A stretch of DNA of 64,000 nucleotides, taken from contig NZ_LT629763.1 of the NCBI RefSeq assembly GCF_900105255.1, positions 310,001 to 374,000 of the forward strand, in the 5' to 3' direction. The translations under genes were made by a program, and so were the position numbers. Under the pieces are notes generated by a model. That model worked only from the letters and a program-made list of their open reading frames with translations. It was not told where the DNA came from and ran no database searches. This DNA comes from Halopseudomonas sabulinigri (lineage in GTDB: Bacteria > Pseudomonadota > Gammaproteobacteria > Pseudomonadales > Pseudomonadaceae). Shown here piece after piece: positions 55,990-64,000 of this stretch (positions are counted from its first letter, which is position 1; each line of letters starts with the position of its first letter).

Positions 55990-57636
55990 TTACCGACTCC
56001 GGCTGGTTTTGAACTGGCCGATCAGGCGATCAAGCTGCGCAGCTGCGTCGGTCAGCTGCTGGGTATTGCGCGCGGTATCCTGCAGCTCCAGCAAGACACG
56101 GTCGCCCAGATTACTGAGCTGGCTGAGGCTGGCGGAGATTTCGGTGCTGGTGCGTGATTGCTGCTCGGCTGCGGCAGCCACCTGGCTGGTCATATCGGTG
56201 ATAGTGTCCACCGACCCGGCGATGGACAGCAACGCGCTGCGCGAGCTTTCCACTTGCAGCTGCATATCTTCGGACTGCTGATAGCTGCCTTCCATTGAGC
56301 TGACTGCTTTGGCCGTGCCGGCCTGCAGGGTATCGATCATGCTACGGATTTCATCGGTCGAGGCCTGGGTGCGGCTGGCCAGGGTGCGTACCTCATCAGC
56401 TACCACGGCAAAGCCGCGGCCCTGTTCACCGGCGCGGGCGGCCTCAATGGCGGCGTTCAGTGCCAGCAGGTTGGTTTGTTCGGCCACCGAGCGAATCACT
56501 CCGAGCACCGAGTCAATGGTGTGCGACTGGGTGTTCAGCTCGGCCACTGCCTCGCCGGCCTGAGCAATGTCGCGCGCCAGCCGCTCCATGGTCAGGGAGG
56601 TGGTGTCAGCGGTCTGCTGGCCTGCCAGTGCCTGCTCGTTGGCCTGTCGGGCGGCGTCGGCGGAGTCGGACATGCGTTGCGCGACCTCGTCGGAAGTCGC
56701 GCTCATTTCCTCTACCGCTGAGGCAATGGTGTCGAGCTCGCTGTTCTGCTGGTTGTAAGAGGCTTCAGCCTTGTCCATGGCATCGCCCACGGCGGTGGCA
56801 ATGCTGCGGTTGCGCGCGACCACGTCACGCAGATCGTCGATGACCTGAGCCAGTTTGTCGGTAAAGGCATTGAAACCGCGCGCTAGACCGCTGACTTCGT
56901 CGTTACCACTGGCATCCAGATGCTGCGACAGGTCACCATCGCCGGTGGCTATCTTGTTCATGGCGCCAACTGCCTGCGCTATGGGGCGGCTGATGCTGAG
57001 CGCAATCAGCAGGTTGATGACCACCAACACCAGCAGGCCCAGCGCGGCGAGCGTCAGCTTGGGAACCATGTCCGTCCAGAAGGCCTGGTTGACATCGTCC
57101 AGGTAGATGCCAGAGCCAAGTATCCAACCCCAGGGCTCGAACCCGGCGACGTAGGAGATTTTTGGTACCGGGTCAGTTACGCCGGGCTTGGGCCACATGT
57201 AGGCGACAAAGCCGGCGGATTTTGCCTTGACTACCTCGACCATCTCGCGGAACAGGTACTTGCCGTCAGGATCCTGCACATCGGCCACACTGTTGCCCAC
57301 CAGTTTGGTACTGAAGGGGTGCATGATCATTTGCAGGTCGTTGGAGTGTACCCAGTAATAGTCGTTGTTGCCGTAGCGCAGCCCTTGCAGGGTGCTGGCA
57401 GCGGCGGCCTTGGCCTGGTCCTCGGTCATTTCACCGCTTTGCTGCAACTGATGGAAATGCTCGATCACACCCAGGCCGGCTTCCACCAGATGCTGGGTTT
57501 TTATCGCGCGACCATCCAGCAGGCTGTTGCGATAGTCCACCGCGAAGGCGGCTACGAGACCCAGCACGATAATCAGAACCAGCGTGGTGACGGCGATCAG
57601 CCGTTGAAAGATGGAAAAGCGGCGCAGCATAGACAT
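55990..57636 (-). CDS. Methyl-accepting chemotaxis protein with single Cache sensor
   Basis: A 548-aa transmembrane receptor. A first helix ([20 protein letters not shown]) is followed by a periplasmic sCache_2-type domain ([17 protein letters not shown] near residue 85, [16 protein letters not shown] near 165). A second helix ([20 protein letters not shown]) leads to HAMP and the signalling domain with tip [20 protein letters not shown] near 400. The ligand is unknown; sCache_2 receptors often bind small carboxylates. The start at 57636 follows GGAGC. Confidence 0.91.
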   Translation of the reverse strand: MSMLRRFSIFQRLIAVTTLVLIIVLGLVAAFAVDYRNSLLDGRAIKTQHLVEAGLGVIEHFHQLQQSGEMTEDQAKAAAASTLQGLRYGNNDYYWVHSNDLQMIMHPFSTKLVGNSVADVQDPDGKYLFREMVEVVKAKSAGFVAYMWPKPGVTDPVPKISYVAGFEPWGWILGSGIYLDDVNQAFWTDMVPKLTLAALGLLVLVVINLLIALSISRPIAQAVGAMNKIATGDGDLSQHLDASGNDEVSGLARGFNAFTDKLAQVIDDLRDVVARNRSIATAVGDAMDKAEASYNQQNSELDTIASAVEEMSATSDEVAQRMSDSADAARQANEQALAGQQTADTTSLTMERLARDIAQAGEAVAELNTQSHTIDSVLGVIRSVAEQTNLLALNAAIEAARAGEQGRGFAVVADEVRTLASRTQASTDEIRSMIDTLQAGTAKAVSSMEGSYQQSEDMQLQVESSRSALLSIAGSVDTITDMTSQVAAAAEQQSRTSTEISASLSQLSNLGDRVLLELQDTARNTQQLTDAAAQLDRLIGQFKTSRSR

Positions 57637-57778
57637 GGCAGAAGCTCCGGGCCAGCTTGGCTTTGATGCGGCACAGCGCGAGGAGAAGTAGCGCAACGCC
57701 ATTATTCTTATGATTCTTTCAGCCTAGCAGGCAGCGGCGAAAGCGCTAACGGGATTGATCGGGAAACTGAGAGGAAAA

Positions 57779-57806
57779 TGCAGCGCTACCGTGCGGTAGC
57801 GCTGCA
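57779..57806 (-). terminator. Terminator after the lipoprotein esterase gene
   Basis: A perfect 12-bp stem (TGCAGCGCTACC / GGTAGCGCTGCA) with a 4-nt loop, followed on the minus strand by TTTTCC, about 30 bp past the stop. Confidence 0.82.
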
Positions 57807-57835
57807 TCTGGGGCGGTCGAGGGAAAATGCCTGGG

Positions 57836-59737
57836 TTATTGCACGTAGTCGCGGAATTGAACCGAGTTGGAGCGGATCTCGTCCGACGGCCAGTTGGGTA
57901 TGTTGATGGTCTGCACGGCGCCGTTACCACCGCGTGGCGTCAACTCGATGCTGATGGTCTGGCTGGCGGCGGGTGACGCGGGGAGGAACAGATCCAGCCC
58001 CGAGATAAACGGCAAGGCATTGAAGAACAGGTCCGGGCCTGGCAGGGTGCTCACCCCGTCGCTGTTGCGGTCGTGCAGGAACAGGCTGCTGGTGCGCTTG
58101 AGCAGCGGCGCTGTGGCACTGGTGACTATCTGAGTATCGTTGACCGTCAGGCTGTCATTGGCGTCGCCCTGGTCGCCCCAGAACTCACGGTCACGCGCTA
58201 CCATGATGTTGGTGTGATTCGGGCTGCGATGCAGATAGGCGCCAACACCGGCCCCGGGTAACGAGGTGTTCAGGCGCACAAACAGGCTGTCTTGCAGATA
58301 GCCTTCGCGATAGAAGTAGTGATCGGCACCCGCAAGCTCCCGATCCAGACCAAACTCGTAAGTGGCACCCTTGCTCAGCTGCACTGGCCCCCAGTTGCCA
58401 TCTTCACCAATGGCGCTGCTGTGGTCCGGCGTATCGCTCAGGCGTATGCCCGTGGCCGGGTCGACTTCAAAGATGCGCAGCTCGGTACCGTTCGCGCCGG
58501 TGTTCTGCGGAAACAGGCTGGCACGTCCGGCGATCCACACATAGTCATTGTCGGTTTCAGGTATCTGCCTGCTTTCCGGCTGCTCGCCGTTAAAATGCTG
58601 GAAAATCCGGGCAAAGGAGTCTGCCGAGGTGGCGACCTCGATATGCCCGACGGACTGTCCTGCTGCTGGATAAATATTCTCGGCGCCGGTCACTTCGCGA
58701 TCAACGTATTGCCCCCACAAGGCCAGGGTCGGCACATTACCCGGCGGTGCTGCGAGGGCAACGCCATCGATACTGGTGTAATGCGCGACCTTGGCTGCGT
58801 TCTCCGGCTCGCCCAGGTACATCAGGCTGACCCCGGTGCCCATTGAATGTGCCATCAGATCAATCTGCTCGGCACCGGATATCTGCCGCAGGCGATCAAT
58901 CATGGCATTGATGCCAATGTTGCGCTCAGCCGCCTGCACCGGGTCAAGCGCGCTTTGCCCAGTGTTGGTGTTGTATTCGTAAACCGCCAGGTAGCTGCTG
59001 GGATAGCCGTTGGCACGAAAACGCATGGCCTGTGACTCGAACTGCGAGGCTGAGCCCGCACCACCGTGGATGAAGAGCACCGGGCGTAGTGAGAAATCGA
59101 CGCTCTGGCCGGCGGCGCTGCCCAGTGAGTCGAGCAGATGATTGAAGGCATCGAGCCGGCTGGTCAGCGCGCGGGTGCCTGCGCTGGCGTTCTCGTCGAA
59201 GACGGCTTCGCTGTTGAGCTCCGTCAGCAGGTCTGCCATAGCGATTTCGAAACTGTCGGTGTCACTGAAATCCAGGCTTACAGCGGGGTTCGCGGCAAGG
59301 TAGTCGCTGATGGCGGAGCGGATTGATTCGCTGATATCGATGCCATTGCTCAGATTGCCGTCGGCATCCAGCGACTGCAGAAAGCGTGACAGATTCAGCA
59401 CCGCAGGATCGCTGAGGTCGCTGGCGCCGTCGATCAGGTCCAGGGGAGTCAACTGACTGGCGCCGCTTGCCGAGCCCAGTTCGATGCCGGCCAGCGAAAA
59501 GCTGACGGCCTCTGTGCCCTGATACTCGAAGCGCCCGTCGGCGTTGGTCTCGCCGTTACGGCTGCTGGTCTCGTAATGGAGCCCGGCAACCGGGGCATCA
59601 ATGAAGACGCCACTGGATACCTCAGAGTCGGAATCTCCGCCGCCAGACAGGCAGCCGCTCAACAGCAGGGAAGAAGCGCCCAGCAGCGGGAGAGCGCGAC
59701 CGCGGATGGCGCGAGTAATGCGAACATGGCACGTCAT
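57836..59737 (-). CDS. Outer-membrane lipoprotein esterase/lipase, alpha/beta hydrolase
   Basis: A 633-aa lipoprotein: signal ending LLLSGC (Cys near 29), then a Gly/Ser/Asp linker. A beta-type domain (GVFIDAPVAGLHYET, NADGRFEYQG, residues about 42-105) common in large marine lipoproteins and a helical part come next. The hydrolase domain starts with VLFIHGGAGSASQFE near 213 and has nucleophile AHSMGTG near 291. Its A-x-S-x-G pentapeptide instead of G-x-S-x-G is the form known from Bacillus family I.4 lipases. A C-terminal part of about 200 residues (SPNHTNIMVARDREFWG) completes it. The enzyme may be surface-exposed and act on esters or lipids; substrate unknown. Confidence 0.83.
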   Translation of the reverse strand: MTCHVRITRAIRGRALPLLGASSLLLSGCLSGGGDSDSEVSSGVFIDAPVAGLHYETSSRNGETNADGRFEYQGTEAVSFSLAGIELGSASGASQLTPLDLIDGASDLSDPAVLNLSRFLQSLDADGNLSNGIDISESIRSAISDYLAANPAVSLDFSDTDSFEIAMADLLTELNSEAVFDENASAGTRALTSRLDAFNHLLDSLGSAAGQSVDFSLRPVLFIHGGAGSASQFESQAMRFRANGYPSSYLAVYEYNTNTGQSALDPVQAAERNIGINAMIDRLRQISGAEQIDLMAHSMGTGVSLMYLGEPENAAKVAHYTSIDGVALAAPPGNVPTLALWGQYVDREVTGAENIYPAAGQSVGHIEVATSADSFARIFQHFNGEQPESRQIPETDNDYVWIAGRASLFPQNTGANGTELRIFEVDPATGIRLSDTPDHSSAIGEDGNWGPVQLSKGATYEFGLDRELAGADHYFYREGYLQDSLFVRLNTSLPGAGVGAYLHRSPNHTNIMVARDREFWGDQGDANDSLTVNDTQIVTSATAPLLKRTSSLFLHDRNSDGVSTLPGPDLFFNALPFISGLDLFLPASPAASQTISIELTPRGGNGAVQTINIPNWPSDEIRSNSVQFRDYVQ

Positions 59738-60028
59738 GGTAAACCTCTTGTTTTTCTTGGAGTGGTTCTGTGAGCCGCCGGCGGTGGCTTAGCGCGTGCA
59801 TGGCGTGATTCTGCGACCACGTAGGCAGGCCGAGAGCGGCTGCAGAAGTTTATGTGCGTACACTTGTATACTGTCAAGCGGTTTATGAACGACTGTTCAT
59901 TTGCGTTGCTGTTTCAGCCAGCTGGAAGCCCAATACACGCACGGTTACAGTTGCCAAAATCCATGTTGGTAGATGGCGTGCTAGGCTGCCGACGCTGATT
60001 ACTTTGACCTGTTCGCCCGGAGGTAGAT
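59738..60028. other. Divergent intergenic region between esterase and DUF411 genes
   Basis: About 290 bp. AT-rich stretches near 59850-59900 (GTATACTGTCAAG, GAACGACTGTTC) could hold promoters for both directions. ATGAACGACTGTTCAT includes an imperfect palindrome (GAAC...GTTC) of the TetR-operator kind, but no regulator gene is adjacent. No gene seen. Confidence 0.4.
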
Positions 60029-60574
60029 ATGCACAAGTGGGGTACACACGCGTGGTTACTGATGCTGGGGATCGCACCCTTGCTGGTGGCTTGTGGCGAG
60101 CCTGAGCCGCCCAAACCGCAAACAGAGTCCACTGCTGCAGCGCTGGACAGTGCCGCGCTGCTGGCAGCCCCCCACCCGACAACGCTGCTGCAGGTATTCA
60201 AGAGTCCTACTTGTGGCTGCTGCGAGGGGTGGATTGAACATGCTGATCAGGCTGGATTCGGCACCGAGGCGCAGCATCCGGCAGATTTGGCCGGCCTGAA
60301 AACCGAATACGGCATAGCGCCGCAGTACCGCTCTTGTCACACCGCAGTGTCTGCTAATGGCTATGTATTTGAAGGTCATGTGCCTGCGCGTTACGTGCAG
60401 GCCTTTTTGGCTGAGCCGCCGGCACAGGCGATAGGCCTGGCGGTACCGGGTATGCCGGTGGGCAGTCCAGGAATGGAGATGGGCGATGACTTTATGCCCT
60501 ATACGGTCATGTTGCTGAAAGAGGGCGGCGGTGCTGAAGTCTACGCGAGGATCGATAGCCCGGCTGACCAGTAA
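60029..60574 (+). CDS. DUF411 lipoprotein, probable metal-binding
   Basis: A 181-aa protein with a lipobox (LLVAC, Cys near 22), an acidic/Pro-rich linker and a DUF411 domain: VFKSPTCGCCEGWIEH near residue 57 (CGCC), YRSCHTAV near 107, FEGHVPARYV near 120 and VPGMPVGSPGMEMGD near 145. DUF411 proteins are often in copper or silver resistance clusters; the Cys/Met pattern fits a soft-metal site. GGAGGTAGAT precedes the ATG. No copper genes are adjacent. Confidence 0.9.
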   Translation: MHKWGTHAWLLMLGIAPLLVACGEPEPPKPQTESTAAALDSAALLAAPHPTTLLQVFKSPTCGCCEGWIEHADQAGFGTEAQHPADLAGLKTEYGIAPQYRSCHTAVSANGYVFEGHVPARYVQAFLAEPPAQAIGLAVPGMPVGSPGMEMGDDFMPYTVMLLKEGGGAEVYARIDSPADQ

Positions 60575-60592
60575 AAAGCCTGATAGCTTTTT
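60573..60592 (+). terminator. Terminator after the DUF411 gene
   Basis: AAAAAGC-CTGATA-GCTTTTT, which overlaps the DUF411 stop codon. Confidence 0.75.
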
Positions 60593-60687
60593 GCCAATCA
60601 AGGCTATAGCGCTAATCCATTTCATCAATTGGTAGCGCCGGTCGATGATGCTCCCTGTCGCCAATACAACCAACAGGGAGCATTTCC

Positions 60688-60780
60688 ATGGCCATACTCA
60701 AGCGCATCATCAAACGCAGTAACACGCCAGCCAAGACCGTCGAGCCCCAGGCACATCCCAATTTTTGGATGTATCAGTAA
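60688..60780 (+). CDS. Candidate 30-aa small protein
   Basis: A 31-codon frame with a strong Shine-Dalgarno (CAGGGAG, 7 nt before the ATG). The peptide starts MAILKRIIKRSNTPAK (basic, amphipathic) and ends HPNFWMYQ. It lies between the DUF411 terminator and yebG, where no other gene explains about 270 bp. It might be a short regulatory or membrane-associated peptide. I do not recognise a family. The support is the ribosome-binding site and the isolated position. Confidence 0.45.
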   Translation: MAILKRIIKRSNTPAKTVEPQAHPNFWMYQ

Positions 60781-60866
60781 GCGGCGTTGGCAGTGCAGAG
60801 GGTAATCCAGCCGCAGGTGTCGCTTAGCCTGCGGCGGCGCACGCAGCGGGTAGAGGCAAACCGGCT

Positions 60867-61130
60867 TTAGGCTTCTTCGTGGTCTTCGGCCAGGCTGCTG
60901 AGTACGTCGGGGTTGCTCTTGAATGCCTTGGCAAAGACATCGCGGTGCCGCGCCATGTAGATGCTCACTTCCTCGGCCAGTTTTTCACCCAGCTCCGGTA
61001 CCGCCTGTTGCAATACCTCGCCCAGGGTCTCTGCCAATTCCAGCATCTTGTCGTGACGATCGGCTTCGGCTTTATCCATGAACAACTGCTCCGGGTCTCT
61101 GCTGCTGCGATACACAATTTCAACGGCCAT
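60867..61130 (-). CDS. yebG: SOS-response protein YebG
   Basis: An 87-aa YebG-family protein: MAVEIVYRSSRD at the start, MDKAEADRHDKMLELAETL near residue 20 and YMARHRDVFAKAFKSNPDVL (in parts) near 57. YebG is LexA-controlled in E. coli but its action is unknown. The start at 61130 (GAGGTGTGT upstream) is preferred over 61136. A LexA-like box lies 78 bp upstream. Confidence 0.9.
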   Translation of the reverse strand: MAVEIVYRSSRDPEQLFMDKAEADRHDKMLELAETLGEVLQQAVPELGEKLAEEVSIYMARHRDVFAKAFKSNPDVLSSLAEDHEEA

Positions 61131-61208
61131 ACACACCTCAGGCTTGAACGCGATTTTCAGATTGTGCGGCCTTGGCTGGTTAGCCGGCAGGTCACGTGAG
61201 CGCTATTG

Positions 61209-61228
61209 TACTGGATGAAAATACAGTA
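61209..61228. promoter_or_regulatory. LexA (SOS) box upstream of yebG
   Basis: TACTGGATGAAAATACAGTA is a 20-bp near-palindrome that matches CTGT-N8-ACAG except for one base (CTGG) and has the flanking TA...TA of strong SOS boxes. Confidence 0.75.
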
Positions 61229-62380
61229 TCAAGTGCTTTGCGTTGCCGGTGCCGCTGACTCGCCGTTCTGGCCAAAGCGCTGTAGCTGCATCTCTTGCAG
61301 TCGGCTGCGCGTGCGCTCAAAGGCGAAGGCCAGATAACCCTCGGTATAGAGCGCTTCGAGCGGCACTGCAGCCTCGATATACAGCGGAATACGGCGGTCG
61401 TAGCATTCATCCACCAGGGCGATGAAGCGGCGCACGCTGTCGTCATGTACCGACAGCTGTGGCAGTTCACGATCACCGGCGGCTACGCGCTCAGCGCTGT
61501 CCTCGGTGCCACGGGCGATGGTGCCCTCGCGTTGCGGGCTGCTCAGATTGGGTACCTCACTGAGCAGCAGGGCGGGAAAGCGGTCAGCCAGGCTGATAAA
61601 GTCCAATGCCGATAACGAACTGCTGCACAGTGCGCGAAAGGTGAACCAGCCGGCCTTGCTGCAACGTTTTACGCAGGGAATCTGCTGATGGCCCAGCAGC
61701 AAGGGCTCGCTGCTTACGCTGCGATCCCCGCAGAGCTGCTCAAATACAGCGCTCAGCGGGTTTGGCTGTGCCTGCTGATCGCTGACCCAATAGCGCTGAA
61801 GAGTCTGGCCAGGCTGCAGGCGATGGTCCTGTGCGCCGTCCAGCCTGGCGATCCACATGTGTTCCTCGATGGCGGTAATGGCAGGCATGAAGCGGTCGCG
61901 GTTGAAACCGTCGGCATACAGCTCTTTGGGAGGCAGGTTGGAGGTGCATACGACGACCAGACCCTGCTCGAACATATGGCGCATCAAGCCGCCGAGCAGT
62001 ATGGCGTCACCGATATCGCTGACAAAAAACTCGTCAAAGCAGAGCACCCGCACCTTCTGCGCCATCTCGCGCGCCAGGGTCTGCAAGGGGTTGGCGGTAC
62101 CGGTAATCTGAAATAGTCGCTTGTGCACCCAGCCCATGAAGTGGTGAAAGTGCAAACGCTCACTGGGCACGGTCAGGCTGGCGTGAAAGCGGTCCATCAG
62201 CCAGGTCTTGCCTCGCCCCACCGGCCCCCATAGGTAGACGCCACGGGTTTCGCGGCCAGCTTGTAGCGCCTGCCAGCAGTCTTCCAGCATCTGCGCAGCC
62301 TGTTGCTGCGCAGGGTCTGCGCTGAAACCCTGATGCTGCAGTGCGTGGTGGTAAGCGGTAAGGGGGGAGGCTGAGGTCAT
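61229..62380 (-). CDS. zapE: Cell division protein ZapE (AFG1-like ATPase)
   Basis: A 383-aa ATPase that modulates the Z-ring. Walker A GPVGRGKTWLMD is near residue 52, and Walker B LCFDEFFVSDIGDAILLGGL near 113. FHHFMGWVHKRL and SNLPPKELYADGFNRDRFMP (near 155) are family blocks. YDRRIPLYIEAAVPLEALY lies near the end. The start at 62380 gives the usual length. The LexA box beside its stop belongs to yebG. Confidence 0.93.
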   Translation of the reverse strand: MTSASPLTAYHHALQHQGFSADPAQQQAAQMLEDCWQALQAGRETRGVYLWGPVGRGKTWLMDRFHASLTVPSERLHFHHFMGWVHKRLFQITGTANPLQTLAREMAQKVRVLCFDEFFVSDIGDAILLGGLMRHMFEQGLVVVCTSNLPPKELYADGFNRDRFMPAITAIEEHMWIARLDGAQDHRLQPGQTLQRYWVSDQQAQPNPLSAVFEQLCGDRSVSSEPLLLGHQQIPCVKRCSKAGWFTFRALCSSSLSALDFISLADRFPALLLSEVPNLSSPQREGTIARGTEDSAERVAAGDRELPQLSVHDDSVRRFIALVDECYDRRIPLYIEAAVPLEALYTEGYLAFAFERTRSRLQEMQLQRFGQNGESAAPATQST

Positions 62381-62491
62381 GCGTCTGATACTGACCGAAA
62401 GTCATTGGGCGCCGCAAGAGGGGCGCGCTTTGACCCGCGTCGATTTTGCGGTAATGCTGTGTAGCAGCACAGGCAACAGTGGAGAGTGATG

Positions 62492-62755
62492 ATGGCAACC
62501 GGTTGGGCGCATGAAGGCGCCGTGCAGGAGCAGATAGACGACACCGTCGATGAGGCGGTGGCACGTGCCCGCAGCCAACTGCCCAAGGGCGAGAGTCTGA
62601 CGCACTGCGAGCACTGTGATCAGCCGATTCCCGAAGCACGCCGGCAGGCCTTGCCCGGCGTGCGCCTGTGTGTGGCTTGTCAGTCGGCGCTTGACCAGGA
62701 TGCCCGATCCGCTGGCATCAACCGGCGCGGCAGCAAGGACAGCCAGCTGCGCTAA
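62492..62755 (+). CDS. DksA/TraR-type C4 zinc-finger protein, YbiI family
   Basis: An 87-aa protein starting MATGWAHEGAVQEQIDD, like YbiI. The zinc finger is CEHCDQPIPEARRQ (near residue 38) and CVACQSAL (near 60), and the end GINRRGSKDSQLR is also family-specific. It lacks the long coiled coil of DksA. GGAG lies 7 nt before ATG 62492; nearby GTG/ATG codons at 62486 and 62489 are alternatives. Confidence 0.92.
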   Translation: MATGWAHEGAVQEQIDDTVDEAVARARSQLPKGESLTHCEHCDQPIPEARRQALPGVRLCVACQSALDQDARSAGINRRGSKDSQLR

Positions 62756-62761
62756 GGTTAC

Positions 62762-63367
62762 TCAGTTCACGCTCTTGCAGTGCATGGGCGTGGCCTCGTA
62801 ACCCCAAACCACTACGGCTTCGTCGTCGTTGAAGGCGATGCTTTCATTACGCCCACGGTACTGGCTGCCCTCGGTGGAAGTCTGCTGGTACATCAACGAG
62901 GTGCTGTCGCCATAGTCGGCAATCAGGGTAGCTGGAGAGGTGGAGAAGTGCGATACCACCAATTCGTTGGCGCGGTTGTTGTCACAGGCGTAGGTTATTA
63001 CGCTGGTCATCTCGGCCAGGCGGTAGCGGGCCTGTAGCTCAGCAATGCGCATGCTGTAAGCCTCGCGCACGCAGGCGTTCTTGTCGTCCTCCTTCCAGCA
63101 TTCATTGCGTCCGGATAGCCAACCGCGCTGCTCCGCCTTGAGCATGGGGGGCTGCTCGTTTGCGGCCTTTTCCTGCGCGGCGCTGTAAACCTCGGCCAAC
63201 TGGCGATCAAGCGCCGCCAGGCTGCTGTCGTCGCAGATCAACTGCTCGATGCTGCCTGCCTGCGCTTTGCTGCAATCAAAGGAGGGGCCTTCGGCTGCGT
63301 GCAGGGGTGGAGTGGCGGCCAGACCCAGAAGGGTGGCGATGGCGATACCGACGGGTGCCTTGTTCAT
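62762..63367 (-). CDS. LprI-MliC fusion, probable lysozyme inhibitor
   Basis: A 201-aa secreted protein. After the signal peptide (APVGIAIATLLGLAATPPLHA) comes an LprI-like (DUF1311) domain at about 28-105, with Cys residues in FDCSKAQAGSIEQLICDD, NECW and ACVREAYSMRI. A MliC-like C-terminal beta domain at about 118-200 follows (ITYACDNNRANELVVSHF in part, and CKSVN end). Both parts are linked to C-type lysozyme inhibition, so a periplasmic defence against lysozyme is likely. GGAATT precedes ATG 63367; a longer frame to 63529 has no signal-peptide sense. Confidence 0.85.
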   Translation of the reverse strand: MNKAPVGIAIATLLGLAATPPLHAAEGPSFDCSKAQAGSIEQLICDDSSLAALDRQLAEVYSAAQEKAANEQPPMLKAEQRGWLSGRNECWKEDDKNACVREAYSMRIAELQARYRLAEMTSVITYACDNNRANELVVSHFSTSPATLIADYGDSTSLMYQQTSTEGSQYRGRNESIAFNDDEAVVVWGYEATPMHCKSVN

Positions 63368-63556
63368 TGGAATTCCTTTTGCGCGTGTGGAGGCGGGTGA
63401 TTTACAGCGTAGTCTTCTGGTAGAAAGCGCGCCGCACCAGTGGTTCCGTTTTTGCCCTGCGACTGCTGCAGCTGTGGTCTGATTATTGCTTTTTGATTTG
63501 CTCAAGGGGGCTGTTGGAACGGCCTGCAATATGCTGGCAGTTGGGGGAGTCGATTA

Positions 63557-64000
63557 ATGCGAATGCTGGGGCGGATCAGTGAAGTCTGGCGTTATCCGGT
63601 CAAGGGTATGGCCGGAGAGTCCTTGTCGGCCTGTCGCGTGACTGACAGGGGGCTACAGGGCGATCGCCTTTGGGCCGTGCGCGATAGCGCGCGCAACGAA
63701 ATCCAGAGCTGCAAGTTCAGACCAGAGCTGCTCCAGATAGTGGCGCAGTACGCGCGCGCGCGGGGCGCTGCCGGTGACCACTCAGTGCAATTGCTGATGC
63801 CCGATGGTGCACGGGTGAGCAGTGACGTGCCCGAGGTGCATGAGCTGATCTCCCGGCTGCTTGGGCACGCATCCCGCCTGGAACCCTTGTCGGCACAAAC
63901 CGATATGGCGGCTTTCAAGCGCTACAAGGCTGACGGGCATACCTGGCTGGACGAACTCAAGGCAACCTTTGAACGGGAGGCCGGAGAACCCCTGCCTGAC
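63557..64000 (+). CDS. MOSC-domain protein, N-terminal part (cut by window end)
   Basis: 148 codons are visible. MLGRISEVWRYPVKGMAGE at the start and DRGLQGDRLWAVRD near residue 30 are typical of the MOSC N-terminal beta-barrel domain (molybdenum cofactor sulphurase-like, YcbX type). The catalytic MOSC core with its conserved Cys lies beyond the window. It probably handles sulphur or Mo-dependent reduction of N-hydroxylated compounds. GGGGGAG precedes ATG 63557. Confidence 0.88.
   Translation, partial: MRMLGRISEVWRYPVKGMAGESLSACRVTDRGLQGDRLWAVRDSARNEIQSCKFRPELLQIVAQYARARGAAGDHSVQLLMPDGARVSSDVPEVHELISRLLGHASRLEPLSAQTDMAAFKRYKADGHTWLDELKATFEREAGEPLPD

Noticed and set aside
59880-59905. Imperfect palindrome GAAC...GTTC as a TetR operator
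   Set aside because: Short and degenerate, and no regulator gene is adjacent; kept only as a remark on the gap.
1-64000. Insertion sequences, prophage, CRISPR arrays, tRNA or rRNA genes
   Set aside because: No transposase, integrase, regular spaced repeats, cloverleaf or rRNA-like segments were recognised by reading; a dedicated search was not possible.

Overview
The window looks like a chromosomal segment from a member of the Pseudomonadaceae. It is GC-rich and densely coded with short gaps. Several blocks repeat gene orders I know from Pseudomonas: gloA-argG-motY-pyrC-rnt; the rsxABCDGE operon with nth and the small PA3496-type gene; and nasS-nasT-transporter-PP2C/kinase-nirB/nirD-nitrate reductase. 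A marine or halotolerant relative such as Halopseudomonas is possible, but this is only an impression. No rRNA, tRNA, CRISPR array, prophage or insertion sequence was seen.

Layout. 1-8.9 kb (minus strand): nitrate assimilation, with nasS and nasT (nitrate sensor and ANTAR antiterminator), an MFS nitrate transporter, a PP2C phosphatase-protein kinase fusion, a stand-alone FAD half of NirB, a Rieske ferredoxin and the nitrate reductase (cut by the window edge). 8.9-13.2 kb: TAXI-TRAP transporter with a universal stress protein. 13.5-19.1 kb: rnt, pyrC, motY, argG, gloA and a helical membrane-anchored protein. 19.3-25.2 kb: nirB, nirD, nirC and a second PP2C-kinase fusion. 25.2-30.2 kb: dgt, a glutaredoxin-like protein, ycgN, mlaA with a hydrolase, a DUF2061 gene under a Fur-like box, and a small acidic protein. 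30.3-39.1 kb: nth, the rsx electron-transport operon and metG. 39.4-46.9 kb: accessory genes (drug efflux, GST-like, solute-binding protein, GT14 glycosyltransferase, two divergent phosphoribosyltransferases, a Tae4-Tai4 toxin-immunity pair). 46.9-64 kb: two chemoreceptors, DUF1329, SDR, DEAD-box helicase, a LemA/TPM cluster, glycerophosphodiesterase, a large lipoprotein esterase, DUF411, yebG with a LexA box, zapE, ybiI, an LprI-MliC fusion and a MOSC protein cut by the window end.

The most informative signal is regulatory. Four transcription units for nitrate and nitrite (nasS, the transporter, the FAD/Rieske/nitrate reductase operon, and nirBD) each have a sigma-54 -24/-12 element followed by a leader RNA. 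Each leader has small hairpins with A-x-x-G hexaloops (mostly AACGGC or AACGAC) and then a strong terminator. This is the architecture expected for NasT antitermination, so the two distant clusters (1-9 kb and 19-25 kb) appear to form one regulon gated by nitrogen limitation (sigma-54) and by nitrate (NasS/NasT). Both clusters also carry a tail-anchored PP2C-kinase fusion directly after a nitrate or nitrite transporter gene, which suggests an undefined phospho-signalling layer attached to nitrogen-oxyanion uptake.
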